Positions 22,082 to 32,971 of a DNA stretch of 64,000 nt are shown one piece after another. Positions within the stretch are counted from its first letter, which is position 1. The number at the start of each line of letters is the position of its first letter. Source of the DNA: Aquabacterium humicola (GTDB lineage: Bacteria; Pseudomonadota; Gammaproteobacteria; Burkholderiales; Burkholderiaceae_C); the NCBI RefSeq assembly GCF_030167915.1, contig NZ_JARGNB010000007.1:124001-188000 (forward strand), written 5' to 3'. Made by a program: the position numbers and the translations under genes. The notes under the pieces are model-generated. The model saw only the letters and a list, made by a program, of their open reading frames with translations, had not been told where the DNA came from and did no database searches.

Positions 22082-22168
22082 CGGGCAAGACCTTCCCTCG
22101 GCGGCCGAAGCGCGGCCGCCGGTTCATGCGGGACCAGCGAAATCGGGCGGAGGGGCGTGGAAGGTCGG

Positions 22169-23341
22169 CTACATCCTGCAGCCGCGGCCCGGGTCGGCGA
22201 GCGACTTGGTCGCCACGCCGATCGACTTGTTCTCCTTGCCGCTGACCTGCCGCAGGTAGATGTCCTGCACCGGGTTGTGGGCCTTCGACAAGGTGAACGG
22301 CCCGCGCGGGCTGTCGATCTTCGCCTTGCGCAGCGCGTCGGCGAAGGCGTCCTTCTTGCTCACGTCGCCCTTCACCGCGCCGAGGCCGACACCGAGCATC
22401 TGCGCCGCGTCGTAGCCCTGCACCGCATAGACGTCGGGCTGCAGCTTGTAGGTCTTCGCGTAGTTGAGGCGGAAGGCGTTGTCGCGCGGCGTGCCCAGGC
22501 TGTCCGCGTAGTGCAGCGTGGTCAGCAGGTCGGCCGCGTCGGCGCCTTGCGCTTCCAGCGTGCCGTCGGTCAGGAAGCCCGCGGCATAGAGCGGGATCTT
22601 GCCCTTCAGGCCCGCGGCCGCGTAGTCCTTGACGAACTTCACCGCGCCGCCGCCGGCGAAGAAGGTGTAGACCGCATCGGGCTTGGCCGCCGCGATCTCG
22701 GTCAGCAGCGCCTGGAACTCGACGTTCGGGAACGGCAGGCTCAGCTCCTTCGTGACCTTGCCGCCGCCCTTCTCGAAGGCTTCCTTGAAGCCCTTGACCG
22801 ATTCGTCGCCGGCCGCGTACTTCCAGGTGATGGTGACGACGTTCTTGTGGCCCTTCTTGGCCACCACCTCGCCCATCGCGTAGCCCGGCTGCCAGTTCGA
22901 GAACGAGCTGCGGAAGATGTTCGGCGCGCACATCGCGCCGGTCACCGCGTCGGCGCCGGCGTTGGGCACGATCAGCAGGGTGCCGGTTTCCTTCGCCGCG
23001 CGGGCCATCGCCATCGCGACGCCGGAGTGCACGGTGCCCACCAGCACGTCGACCTGGTCGCGCTTGATCAGCTTGTTGACGTTGTCCGTGGCCTTCGACG
23101 GATCGGACTCGTCGTCGACCTTGAAGAACTCGATTTCGCGGCCGGCGAGCTTGCCGCCCTGCTCGGCGACGTAGAGGCGGAAGCCGTTCTCGATGGCATT
23201 GCCCAGCGCCGCGAAGGTGCCGGTGTAGGGCAGCATCAGGCCGACCTTGAGCTTGCCGGTGTTCTGGGCCGCCGCGGGCCCGGCCATCAGCGCGAAGGTG
23301 GCGGCCGCACAGGCGGCCAGGAGGTGCATACGCGGGGTCAT
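22169..23341 (-). CDS. Periplasmic branched-chain-type substrate-binding protein
   Basis: A 390-residue periplasmic binding protein of the Leu/Ile/Val (type I) fold. A signal peptide ends near GPAAAQ (residue 26). The mature protein begins GKLKVGLMLPYTGTFAALG and has NKLIKRDQVDVLVGTVHSG and AVQGYDAAQMLGVG, standard for the family. Such proteins beside box genes are usually assumed to bind benzoate or related aromatic acids; here this is context only. AGGAGA precedes the ATG at 23341. The 55-bp gap to the hydrolase gene upstream shows no terminator. Confidence 0.9.
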   Translation of the reverse strand: MTPRMHLLAACAAATFALMAGPAAAQNTGKLKVGLMLPYTGTFAALGNAIENGFRLYVAEQGGKLAGREIEFFKVDDESDPSKATDNVNKLIKRDQVDVLVGTVHSGVAMAMARAAKETGTLLIVPNAGADAVTGAMCAPNIFRSSFSNWQPGYAMGEVVAKKGHKNVVTITWKYAAGDESVKGFKEAFEKGGGKVTKELSLPFPNVEFQALLTEIAAAKPDAVYTFFAGGGAVKFVKDYAAAGLKGKIPLYAAGFLTDGTLEAQGADAADLLTTLHYADSLGTPRDNAFRLNYAKTYKLQPDVYAVQGYDAAQMLGVGLGAVKGDVSKKDAFADALRKAKIDSPRGPFTLSKAHNPVQDIYLRQVSGKENKSIGVATKSLADPGRGCRM

Positions 23342-23396
23342 CGAAGGTCTCCTGAAGCGGTGGTTGTCCGGGCCGAGGGCTCTATTTGCTTTAACT

Positions 23397-24191
23397 CTAA
23401 AGTAATTTCGCGAAGCTGCCAACTGCCGCGATCAGCGCCTCGGGTTGGTCCTTATGGGCGGCGTGGCGGCAGTCGGGCAGTTCGACCACCCGCGTGCCGG
23501 GCACGCGGCGGGCAATGCCGTGCACCTGCGCCAGCGTGCCGTACTGGTCATCGACGCCCTGGACCGCGAGCACCGGGCAGGCGATGGAGCTGATCTCGTC
23601 CTCGATCGACCACTCGCGGAACGGCGGGTGCAGCCAGATGTCGTTCCAGCCCCAGAACGCCGAGTCCGGATCGTCGTGGTGGCGGGCCAGCCTGTCGCGC
23701 AGGTCCGTGGTCAGGTAGGCCTCGCGCGCCTGCGCGATGCTGCTCACCGACAGGTCCTCGACGACGATGTGCGGCGCGACGACGACCAGCGCGCGCACCC
23801 GGCGCGGGAAGCGGGCGGCGAACAGCAGCGCGATCGACGCGCCGTCGCTGTGGCCGAACAGCACCGGCGGGTCCGCGGCGGTGTCGATGTCCAGCGCGGC
23901 GAGCAGCGCCGGCAGCACCTCGTGGGCCTGGCGGTGCAGGAAGTCGAGCTGCCAGGCTTCTTGCGCGGCACGCGGCGTCGAGCGGCCGTAGCCGGGACGC
24001 GAATAGACGAGGCCGCGCCAGCCCAGCGCATCGACCAGCGATCGGGGGAAGTCCTTCCACGCGGACAGCGAGCCGAGGCCTTCGTGCAGGAACACCATCA
24101 GCGGCCGGCCGCGGCGTTCGGGCGCCAGCCACGCGTGCTCGATGCGCACGCGGCGGCCGCGCCAGTCGATGTCGACGAACGACGTGCTCAC
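23397..24191 (-). CDS. Alpha/beta hydrolase of the benzoate cluster
   Basis: A 264-residue soluble hydrolase. The nucleophile elbow is FGHSDGAS with Ser115. The acid is probably in VDDQYG and the histidine in CRHAAHKDQP. FLHEGLGSLSAWKDFP near residue 35 carries the oxyanion-hole region. Hydrolases of this kind accompany box genes in other Burkholderiales and may act on a CoA thioester or lactone intermediate, or remove dead-end products; the exact reaction is not known. Its ATG at 24191 overlaps the TGA of the benzoate-CoA ligase as ATGA. Confidence 0.83.
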   Translation of the reverse strand: MSTSFVDIDWRGRRVRIEHAWLAPERRGRPLMVFLHEGLGSLSAWKDFPRSLVDALGWRGLVYSRPGYGRSTPRAAQEAWQLDFLHRQAHEVLPALLAALDIDTAADPPVLFGHSDGASIALLFAARFPRRVRALVVVAPHIVVEDLSVSSIAQAREAYLTTDLRDRLARHHDDPDSAFWGWNDIWLHPPFREWSIEDEISSIACPVLAVQGVDDQYGTLAQVHGIARRVPGTRVVELPDCRHAAHKDQPEALIAAVGSFAKLL

Positions 24192-25810
24192 TGGCCGGCG
24201 GACCTGGCCGATGCCTCGCGCTCCCGCAGCCGGAAGCGCTGGATCTTGCCGGTGGCGGTCTTCGGCAGCTCGGCGATGAACTCGATCGCGCGCGGGTACT
24301 TGTACGGCGCGAGGCGCTCCTTCACGAAGGCCTGCAGCGCCGGGCCGTCGACTTGCGCGCCCGGCTTCAGCACGACGTAGGCCTTGGTCTTGGTCAGGCC
24401 CTCGGCATCGGGCACGCCGATCAGCGCGGCCTCGAGCACCGCCGGGTGCTGCATCAGCGTCGATTCGACCTCGAAGGGCGAGACATAGATCCCGCTGACC
24501 TTCAGCATGTCGTCGCTGCGGCCCGCGTAGGTGTAGGTGCCGTCGGCGTTACGCTGGTACTTGTCGCCGCTCTTGGTCCAGCCGCCCTGGAAGGTGTCGC
24601 GCGACTTCTCGCGGTTGCCCCAGTACATCAGCGCGGCGCTCGGGCCGCGGATGTAGAGGTCGCCGGTGTCGGTGGAGCCGTCGGGCTTGGGCGGCAGCGG
24701 GCGGCCGTCGTCGCCGCGCAGCTCGATCTCGTAGCCGGGCACCGGCCGGCCGGTGGTGCCGTAGCGCACGTCGCCCGGGCGGTTCGACAGGAAGACATGC
24801 AGCATCTCGGTCGAGCCGATGCCGTCGATGATCTCCAGGCCGAAGTGCGCACCGAAGCGCTGGCCGATCTCGGCCGGCAGCGCCTCGCCGGCCGACGAAC
24901 CGAGGCGCAGCGCGACGTCCTCGCGCTTCGGCAGGTTCGGCGACGCCAGCATGCCGGCATAACCGGTCGGCGCACCGAAGAACACGGTCGGCTTCGGCTC
25001 GCCGGTCCAGCGCTTGAAGACGGCATCCGGTGTCGGCCGCTCGGCCATCAGCAGCGTGGTGGCGCCGACGCTCAGAGGGAAGGTCAGCGCATTGCCGAGG
25101 CCGTAGGCGAAGAACAGCTTGGCGGCCGAGAAGCACAGGTCGTCCTCGCGCAGGCCCAGCACGTGCCGGCCATAGAGCTCGGCGGTCCAGTACGGGGCGG
25201 CGTGGGTGTGCACCGTGCCCTTGGGCTGGCCGGTCGAGCCGGACGAGTAGAGCCAGAAGGCCGGGTCGTCGGCCAGCGTGTCGGCCGCTTCGGCCATCGG
25301 CGCGTGCGCGGCGAGCCAGGCCTCGAAGTCCAGCGCGTCGTTCGGCAAGGCCGGCTGCTGCGCCGGATCGGGCCGCGAGACGACGATGGCCTGCAGTTCG
25401 TGCCGGCCCTGCGTCGCGTCGATCGCCGCCTGCAGCGTGGGCAGCAGGGCCGCGGACACCAGCGCGGCCTGCGCACGGCTGTTCTGCAGCATGAACGCGT
25501 AGTCGGCCGCGGTCAGCAGCGTATTGACGGCCACCGGCTCGATGCCCGCGTAAAGCGCGCCGAGGAAGGCCACCGGCCAGTGGTTGTTGTCGTGCATCAG
25601 CAGCAGCACACGTTCCTCGCGGTGCAGGCCCAGTGCGCGCAGGCCGCTGGCGCAGCGGCGGATGCGGTCGGCGAGCGCGCCGTAGCTCAGGCGGCCGTGG
25701 TCGTCGATGAAGGCGGTCTTCTCGGCGCGGCAGGCGTTGCGCTCGAGCAGGTGGCGCGCGAAGTTGAAGTGCGACGGCGGCGCTGCGACGTCCGGGGTCT
25801 CGGGGTTCAT
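24188..25810 (-). CDS. bclA: Benzoate-CoA ligase
   Basis: A 540-residue cytoplasmic AMP-forming ligase that converts benzoate, ATP and CoA to benzoyl-CoA, the entry step of the box pathway. The adenylation motif is LYSSGSTGQPKGTVHTH. IIDGIGSTEMLHVFLSNRPG is typical of benzoate-CoA ligases, and the C-terminal lysine motif is ELPKTATGKIQRF. The length is normal for the family. AGGAGA lies eight bases before the ATG at 25810. It sits 14 bp downstream of boxD and overlaps the hydrolase gene, so boxD-bclA-hydrolase is one coupled unit. A closely related substrate such as a substituted benzoate cannot be excluded. Confidence 0.9.
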   Translation of the reverse strand: MNPETPDVAAPPSHFNFARHLLERNACRAEKTAFIDDHGRLSYGALADRIRRCASGLRALGLHREERVLLLMHDNNHWPVAFLGALYAGIEPVAVNTLLTAADYAFMLQNSRAQAALVSAALLPTLQAAIDATQGRHELQAIVVSRPDPAQQPALPNDALDFEAWLAAHAPMAEAADTLADDPAFWLYSSGSTGQPKGTVHTHAAPYWTAELYGRHVLGLREDDLCFSAAKLFFAYGLGNALTFPLSVGATTLLMAERPTPDAVFKRWTGEPKPTVFFGAPTGYAGMLASPNLPKREDVALRLGSSAGEALPAEIGQRFGAHFGLEIIDGIGSTEMLHVFLSNRPGDVRYGTTGRPVPGYEIELRGDDGRPLPPKPDGSTDTGDLYIRGPSAALMYWGNREKSRDTFQGGWTKSGDKYQRNADGTYTYAGRSDDMLKVSGIYVSPFEVESTLMQHPAVLEAALIGVPDAEGLTKTKAYVVLKPGAQVDGPALQAFVKERLAPYKYPRAIEFIAELPKTATGKIQRFRLREREASARSAGQ

Positions 25811-25824
25811 CGCCAGTCTCCTGT

Positions 25825-27372
<1,548 letters not shown>

Positions 27373-27474
27373 CGACGTCTTTCATCCCGTTCGCGTCCGG
27401 TGGCGGACGCGGTTGCAGACCAGGGCCTGATGAATTATTGTGCTTGCAATGCACGATAGGTCGATGGAGAGAGC
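27373..27474. promoter_or_regulatory. boxD/boxR divergent regulatory region with TGCA-type operator-like site
   Basis: The 102-bp gap between the boxD and boxR starts holds an AT-richer patch. At 27445-27453 two TGCA tetramers lie one base apart, inside a partial palindrome GTGC-TTGCAAT-GCAC. BzdR/BoxR-type repressors are reported to bind sites with repeated TGCA, so this is a plausible operator for both genes. I could not assign unambiguous -35 and -10 boxes on either strand. Confidence 0.5.
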
Positions 27475-28437
27475 GTGTCAAGCACTATAGTTCAGGAGGA
27501 CGGGTATACCCCAGGCGTCAACGGGGGCGCGGACCCGGCCGCGGCCGTCGCGGCGGCCGACGGCGACAAGAACCCGTTCCTGGTCGCGCTGGGCGAGCGG
27601 GTGCGTGCGCTGCGCGCGCGTCGCGGCATGACGCGCAAGGCGCTGGCCGCCGCGGCCGACGTGTCCGAGCGCCACCTCGCGAACCTGGAATACGGCATCG
27701 GCAACGCATCGATCCTGGTGCTGCTGCAGGTGGCGCAGGCGCTGCAATGCGCGCTGGCGGAACTGCTCGGCGACGTGACGACCTCGTCGCCCGAGTGGCT
27801 GCTGATCCGCGAGCTGCTGGAGCAGCGCGACGAGGCCACGCTGCGCCGCGTGCGCATCGCGGTGGGCGAACTGCTGGGCGCGGGCGGCGGGGCGGCGCCG
27901 GCGGTGCGGCAGTCGCGCATCGCGCTGGTCGGGCTGCGCGGGGCGGGCAAGTCCACGCTCGGCCAGATGCTGGCCGACGACCTCGACTTCCCTTTCGTCG
28001 AGCTGAGCCGCGAGATCGAGAAGTTCGCCGGCTGCAGCATCTCGGAGATCCAGGCGCTCTACGGCACCAATGCCTACCGCCGCTACGAGCGCCGGGCGCT
28101 CGAGGAGTCGATCCAGATCTACCCCGAGGCGGTGATCGCCACGCCCGGCGGCCTGGTGTCCGACGCCGCCACCTTCAACCTGCTGCTCGCGCATTGCACG
28201 ACGGTGTGGCTGAAGGCCGACGCGGAGGACCACATGCAGCGCGTGATCGCGCAGGGCGACATGCGGCCGATGGCAGCGAGCTCCGAGGCGATGGACGACC
28301 TGCGCCGCATCCTTGCCGGCCGCGCGGCCTTCTATTCGAAAGCCGACCTGCAGCTCGATACCAGCGCCCAGCCGCTGGCGCCGACCTTCGAAGCGCTGCG
28401 CACGATGGTGCGCGAGACGCTGGCACTGCCGGCCTGA
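27475..28437 (+). CDS. boxR: BoxR-type transcriptional repressor (HTH plus shikimate-kinase-like domain)
   Basis: A 320-residue regulator. An XRE-type HTH lies at about residues 38-95 (GERVRALRARRGMTRKALAAAADVSERHLANLE in parts). It is joined by a linker to a shikimate-kinase-like domain with Walker A GLRGAGKST at 153-161. In BzdR/BoxR proteins this second domain senses benzoyl-CoA and relieves repression. Typical family features such as IQALYGTNAYRRYERRAL are present. The GTG at 27475 has GGAGAG upstream. The first 30 residues are low-complexity and poorly conserved, so the exact start is less certain than the gene itself. Confidence 0.92.
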   Translation: MSSTIVQEDGYTPGVNGGADPAAAVAAADGDKNPFLVALGERVRALRARRGMTRKALAAAADVSERHLANLEYGIGNASILVLLQVAQALQCALAELLGDVTTSSPEWLLIRELLEQRDEATLRRVRIAVGELLGAGGGAAPAVRQSRIALVGLRGAGKSTLGQMLADDLDFPFVELSREIEKFAGCSISEIQALYGTNAYRRYERRALEESIQIYPEAVIATPGGLVSDAATFNLLLAHCTTVWLKADAEDHMQRVIAQGDMRPMAASSEAMDDLRRILAGRAAFYSKADLQLDTSAQPLAPTFEALRTMVRETLALPA

Positions 28438-28525
28438 GCGATGTGCATAAAAATGCATTTGAGTGCTTGACTCAAAGCATCATAGTGCACTATTCTGCCT
28501 CTCAATCCATCCACGGAGGCCGCCG
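28438..28525 (+). promoter_or_regulatory. boxC promoter with TGCA-N6-TGCA operator-like repeat
   Basis: The 88 bp between boxR and boxC are notably AT-rich. A direct repeat TGCA-N6-TGCA occupies 28444-28457. A sigma-70-like -35 TTGACT (28467-28472) and -10 TATTCT (28491-28496) are 18 bp apart, and a palindrome TAGTGCACTA (28483-28492), holding a third TGCA, overlaps the upstream edge of the -10. The layout fits repression of boxCBA by BoxR. GGAGG at 28516-28519 region is the boxC ribosome binding site. Confidence 0.6.
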
Positions 28526-30190
28526 ATGAGCTCCACGCCCCCTGTCCCGGTCGACTACCGGACCGACCCCAGCCGCTACCGCCACTGGAAGCTGAAGTTC
28601 GAGGGCCCGGTGGCCACGCTGGCCGCCGACATCGACGAGAACGGCGGCCTGCGTCCCGGCTACAAGCTCAAGCTCAACAGCTACGACCTCGGCGTCGACA
28701 TCGAGCTGGCCGACGCGCTGAACCGCATCCGCTTCGAACATCCGGAAGTGCGCGCGGTCGTGCTCACCAGCGCGCGCGACAAGGTGTTCTGCTCGGGCGC
28801 CAACATCTTCATGCTCGGCGTGTCCAGCCATGCATGGAAGGTGAACTTCTGCAAGTTCACCAACGAGACGCGCAATGGCATCGAGGACTCGTCGGCGCAT
28901 TCCGGGCTGAAGTTCATCGCCGCGGTCAACGGCGCCTGCGCCGGCGGCGGCTACGAGCTGGCGCTGGCCTGCGACGAGATCATCCTGGTCGACGACCGCT
29001 CGTCGGCCGTCAGCCTGCCCGAGGTGCCGTTGCTGGGCGTGCTGCCCGGCACCGGCGGCCTGACCCGCGTGACCGACAAGCGCCGCGTGCGCCACGACCT
29101 GGCCGACGTCTTCTGCACCACCACCGAAGGCGTGCGCGGCCAGCGCGCGAAGGACTGGCGCCTGGTCGACGACATCGCCAAGCCCGCCGTCTTCGCACAG
29201 AAGGTGCAGGAGCGTGCGCTGCAGCTCGCCGCGCAGAGCGACCGGCCCGCCGATGCCAAAGGCATCGCGCTGACGCCGATCGAGCGCCGCGACGAACCCG
29301 ACGCGCTGCGTTATGCGTTTGTCGACGTCGAGATCGACCGCACCAAGCGCACCGCCACGTGGACCGTGCGCGGTCCGGCCGGCGAGCAGCCGTCGACCGT
29401 CGAGGCCATCGTCGCCGCCGGCGCCGCGTGGTACCCGCTGCAGCTGGCGCGCGAGCTCGACGATGCGATCCTCACGATGCGCACCAACGACCCGCAGATC
29501 GGCACATGGCTCATGAAGACGGCCGGCGAAGGCGCCGCGGTGCTGGCGCTGGACGAGACGCTGGCGCGCCACGCGCAGCACTGGCTGGTGCGAGAGACGG
29601 TCGGTGCGCTGCGGCGCACGTTCAGCCGGCTCGACGTCTCGTCGCGCAGCCTCTTCGCGCTGATCGAGCCGGGCTCCTGCTTCGCCGGCACGCTGCTGGA
29701 ACTGGCGCTGGCCTGCGACCGCATCTACCACCTGGCGCTGCCCGACGACGAGGCGCGTGCACCGAAGGTGACCGCCGGTGACGCGAACTTCGGGCGTTAT
29801 CCGATGGCCACCGGCCAGTCGCGCCTGGCGCGCCGCTTCTACGACGAAGCACCGGCGCTGGACGCGGTGCGCGCGCGCATCGGCGCCCCGCTGGATGCCG
29901 ACGCGGCATTCGCGCTGGGGCTGGCGACGGCGGCGCCCGACGACATCGACTGGGACGACGAGGTGCGCATCGCGATCGAGGAGCGCGCGGCGATGTCGCC
30001 CGACGCGCTGACCGGCCTCGAGGCGAACCTGCGCTTCAACGGCCGGGAGAACATGGTCACGCGGGTCTTCGGCCGCCTGACCGCCTGGCAGAACTGGATC
30101 TTCCAGCGCCCGAACGCGGTCGGCGAGCACGGGGCGCTCAAGGTCTACGGCACCGGCCAGAAGGCCGGCTTCGACTGGAACCGGGTTTAG
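28526..30190 (+). CDS. boxC: 2,3-Epoxybenzoyl-CoA dihydrolase (ring-opening)
   Basis: A 554-residue cytoplasmic enzyme of the crotonase superfamily that hydrolytically opens epoxybenzoyl-CoA and releases formate, giving 3,4-dehydroadipyl-CoA semialdehyde. It has two crotonase-like halves. The first carries VFCSGANIFMLG and NGACAGGGYELALACDEI; the second carries SCFAGTLLELALACDRIYHLALP. The C-terminal NFGRYPMATGQSRLARRF and GLEANLRFNGRENM segments are characteristic of BoxC. Length is normal. The ATG at 28526 follows GGAGG. boxB follows after 18 bp. Confidence 0.95.
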   Translation: MSSTPPVPVDYRTDPSRYRHWKLKFEGPVATLAADIDENGGLRPGYKLKLNSYDLGVDIELADALNRIRFEHPEVRAVVLTSARDKVFCSGANIFMLGVSSHAWKVNFCKFTNETRNGIEDSSAHSGLKFIAAVNGACAGGGYELALACDEIILVDDRSSAVSLPEVPLLGVLPGTGGLTRVTDKRRVRHDLADVFCTTTEGVRGQRAKDWRLVDDIAKPAVFAQKVQERALQLAAQSDRPADAKGIALTPIERRDEPDALRYAFVDVEIDRTKRTATWTVRGPAGEQPSTVEAIVAAGAAWYPLQLARELDDAILTMRTNDPQIGTWLMKTAGEGAAVLALDETLARHAQHWLVRETVGALRRTFSRLDVSSRSLFALIEPGSCFAGTLLELALACDRIYHLALPDDEARAPKVTAGDANFGRYPMATGQSRLARRFYDEAPALDAVRARIGAPLDADAAFALGLATAAPDDIDWDDEVRIAIEERAAMSPDALTGLEANLRFNGRENMVTRVFGRLTAWQNWIFQRPNAVGEHGALKVYGTGQKAGFDWNRV

Positions 30191-30208
30191 GTCTAACTGG
30201 TAAAACAC

Positions 30209-31636
30209 ATGTCCACCATCGACTACAGCGAGAAGATCCCCAACAACGTCAACCTCGCCGAGGACCGCACGCTCAAGCGCGCGCTCGAGCAGTGGCAGCC
30301 CAACTTCCTGAGCTGGTGGGGCGACATGGGGCCCGAAGGCTCGCAGAACTTCGACGTCTACCTGCGCACCGCGATCAGCGTCGATCCGCAGGGCTGGGCG
30401 CAGTTCGGGCACGTGAAGATGCCGGACTACCGCTGGGGCATCTTCCTGAACCCGGGCGATGCGGATCGCACCATCCACTTCGGCGACCACAAGGGCGAGA
30501 AGGCCTGGTCCGACGTGCCCGGCGAGCACCGCGCGAACCTGCGCCGCATCATCGTCACCCAGGGCGACACCGAGCCGGCGTCGGTCGAGCAGCAGCGCCA
30601 CCTGGGCCTGACCGCACCGAGCCAGTACGACCTGCGCAACCTCTTCCAGGTGAATGTCGAGGAAGGCCGGCACCTGTGGGCGATGGTCTACCTGCTGCAC
30701 AAGTACTTCGGCCGCGACGGCCGCGAGGAAGGCGAAGCGCTGCTCGAGCGCCGGTCGGGCGACCAGGACAACCCGCGCATCCTCGGCGCCTTCAACGAGA
30801 AGACGCCGGACTGGCTGTCCTTCTTCATGTTCACCTACTTCACCGACCGCGACGGCAAGTTCCAGCTCGCGGCGCTGGCCGAGAGCGCGTTCGATCCGCT
30901 GGCGCGCACGACGAAGTTCATGCTGACCGAAGAAGCGCACCACATGTTCGTCGGCGAATCCGGCATCAGCCGTGTCATCCAGCGCACCGCGCAGATGATG
31001 AACGAGCTGAAGACCGACGACCCGGCCAGGCTGCGCGCCGCCGGCGTGATCGACCTGCCGACGATCCAGCGCTACCTGAACTTCCACTACTCGGTGACCA
31101 TCGACCTCTTCGGCGCCGACCAGTCGAGCAATGCGGCGATCTTCTATTCGTCGGGCCTGAAGGGCCGCTTCGAGGAAGGCAAGCGCACCGACGACCATGT
31201 GCTGAAGGGCCAGACCTACACCGTGCTGGAAGTCCAGAACGGCGCGCTGGTCGACAAGCAGGTGCCGATGCTCAATGCGCTGAACGAGGTGCTGCGCGAC
31301 GACTACATCAAGGACTCGGTCGCCGGCGTCGGCCGCTGGAACAAGGTGCTGGAGAAGGCCGGGCTGCCGCAGCGCCTGACCGTGCCGCACAAGGCCTTCC
31401 ACCGCAACATCGGCACGCTGGCCGGCATCAAGCTGTCGCCGGACGGGCGCGTGGTCAGCGATGCCGAATGGCAGGCGAAGCAGCATGAATGGCTGCCCAG
31501 CGCCGAGGACCGCGCCTTCGTTGCATCATTGATGGGCCGCGTGGTCGAGCCAGGCAAGTTCGCCAACTGGATCGCGCCGCCGATGATGGGCATCAATCGC
31601 CAGCCGGTGGACTTCGAATACGTCCGCTTCAACTAG
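30209..31636 (+). CDS. boxB: Benzoyl-CoA 2,3-epoxidase, oxygenase component
   Basis: A 475-residue di-iron epoxidase that adds one oxygen atom to benzoyl-CoA, using electrons from BoxA. The expected iron ligands are visible in the right spacing: Glu122, Glu152 and His155 (NVEEGRH), Asp213, and Glu242 and His245 (TEEAHHMF). I assign them by comparison with the known BoxB pattern, offset by two residues. Full length and clear family identity throughout. No strong ribosome binding site precedes the ATG at 30209, so translation is probably coupled to boxC. Confidence 0.95.
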   Translation: MSTIDYSEKIPNNVNLAEDRTLKRALEQWQPNFLSWWGDMGPEGSQNFDVYLRTAISVDPQGWAQFGHVKMPDYRWGIFLNPGDADRTIHFGDHKGEKAWSDVPGEHRANLRRIIVTQGDTEPASVEQQRHLGLTAPSQYDLRNLFQVNVEEGRHLWAMVYLLHKYFGRDGREEGEALLERRSGDQDNPRILGAFNEKTPDWLSFFMFTYFTDRDGKFQLAALAESAFDPLARTTKFMLTEEAHHMFVGESGISRVIQRTAQMMNELKTDDPARLRAAGVIDLPTIQRYLNFHYSVTIDLFGADQSSNAAIFYSSGLKGRFEEGKRTDDHVLKGQTYTVLEVQNGALVDKQVPMLNALNEVLRDDYIKDSVAGVGRWNKVLEKAGLPQRLTVPHKAFHRNIGTLAGIKLSPDGRVVSDAEWQAKQHEWLPSAEDRAFVASLMGRVVEPGKFANWIAPPMMGINRQPVDFEYVRFN

Positions 31637-31647
31637 AGGCTTTCGCC

Positions 31648-32958
31648 ATGGACATGCCGGTGGCCGGCCTGATCAGGCAGCACCTGATCGACCCCGAGAT
31701 CTGCATCCGCTGCAACACCTGCGAGGCCACCTGCCCGGTCGGCGCGATCACGCACGACGACCGCAATTACGTCGTGATGGCCGACAAGTGCGACAGCTGC
31801 ATGGCCTGCATCGCGCCCTGCCCCACTGGCTCGATCGACAACTGGCGCACGCTGCCGAAGGCGCGGGTCTACAGCGTCGAGGAGCAGCTGGGTTGGGACG
31901 AGCTGCCGGCCGAGTGGAGCGCCGGGCAGCTGGCCGAGGCGGCGGTCGAGGCCGGCATGGGCGAAGCGGCGGCAGTGGAAGCGGTGGCCGCCGCGGCGAT
32001 CGAGACGGCGCCGGCGGCGGTGGCACGGGCCGAAGAGACCGTGCAGGCCTTCAATGCCGCGCAATACGGCGCGACGCTGCCGCCCTGGTCGGCCGCGCAT
32101 CCGTACTGCAATCTCTACGGCCCGAAGGCGGCGCAGAAGTCGGTGACCGCCACCGTCACCGGCAACGTGCGCGTGACCCAGGTCGGCAAGGAGTACGACA
32201 CCCACCATGTCGTGCTCGACTTCGGCCTGATGCCCTTCCCGGTGCTCGAGGGCCAGTCGATCGGCATCGTGCCGCCGGGGGTCGATGCGCAGGGCCGCGC
32301 GCACCATGCGCGCCAGTACTCGATCGCCAGCCCGCGCAATGGCGAGCGGCCCGGCTACAACAACGTGTCGCTGACGATCAAGCGCGTGCTGGAGGACTAC
32401 CAGGGCCGGCCGGTGCGCGGCGTCGCGTCGAACTACATGTGCGACCTGCAGGTCGGCGACAAGGTGCAGGTGATCGGCCCGTTCGGTTCGAGCTTCCTGA
32501 TGCCGAACCATCCGAAGAGCCACGTCGTGATGATCTGCACCGGCACCGGCTCGGCGCCGATGCGGGCGATGACCGAATGGCGGCGCCGGCTGCGCCAGTC
32601 TGGCAAGTTCGAAGGCGGCAAGCTGCTTCTCTTCTTCGGCGCCCGCACGCGCGAGGAACTGCCCTATTTCGGCCCGCTGCAGAACCTGCCGAAGGACTTC
32701 ATCGACATCAACTTCGCGTTCTCGCGCGAGGCCGGCCGGCCCAAGCGCTACGTGCAGGACCTGATGCGCGAGCGCGCGGCCGACGTCGCCGCGCTGCTGT
32801 CCGATTCGAATGCCTTCTTCTACGTCTGCGGGCTGAAGGCGATGGAAGAAGGCGTGGTGCTGGCGCTGCGCGATGTCGCCGTGCAAGCGGGACTCGACTG
32901 GGACGCGACCGCCGCCGCCTTGAAGCGAGACGGGCGGCTGCACCTCGAGACCTACTGA
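31648..32958 (+). CDS. boxA: Benzoyl-CoA 2,3-epoxidase, reductase component
   Basis: A 436-residue NADPH-dependent reductase that feeds BoxB. The N-terminal ferredoxin domain has two 4Fe-4S motifs: Cys19, 22, 25, 29 and Cys48, 51, 54, 58. A variable Ala/Glu-rich linker (about 90-135) follows, then an FNR-like FAD domain ([12 protein letters not shown]) and an NADPH domain ([16 protein letters not shown] and [16 protein letters not shown]). The C terminus ends HLETY, as expected for the family. AGAGG lies before the ATG. It is the last gene of boxRCBA and converges with the transglutaminase-like gene 13 bp away. Confidence 0.94.
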   Translation: MDMPVAGLIRQHLIDPEICIRCNTCEATCPVGAITHDDRNYVVMADKCDSCMACIAPCPTGSIDNWRTLPKARVYSVEEQLGWDELPAEWSAGQLAEAAVEAGMGEAAAVEAVAAAAIETAPAAVARAEETVQAFNAAQYGATLPPWSAAHPYCNLYGPKAAQKSVTATVTGNVRVTQVGKEYDTHHVVLDFGLMPFPVLEGQSIGIVPPGVDAQGRAHHARQYSIASPRNGERPGYNNVSLTIKRVLEDYQGRPVRGVASNYMCDLQVGDKVQVIGPFGSSFLMPNHPKSHVVMICTGTGSAPMRAMTEWRRRLRQSGKFEGGKLLLFFGARTREELPYFGPLQNLPKDFIDINFAFSREAGRPKRYVQDLMRERAADVAALLSDSNAFFYVCGLKAMEEGVVLALRDVAVQAGLDWDATAAALKRDGRLHLETY

Positions 32959-32971
32959 TCCAGCGGCGCCC

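Noticed and set aside
27494-27499. Perfect AGGAGG inside the 5' end of boxR
   Set aside because: No ATG, GTG or TTG lies at a usable distance downstream in the boxR frame; the GTG at 27475 with GGAGAG is better.
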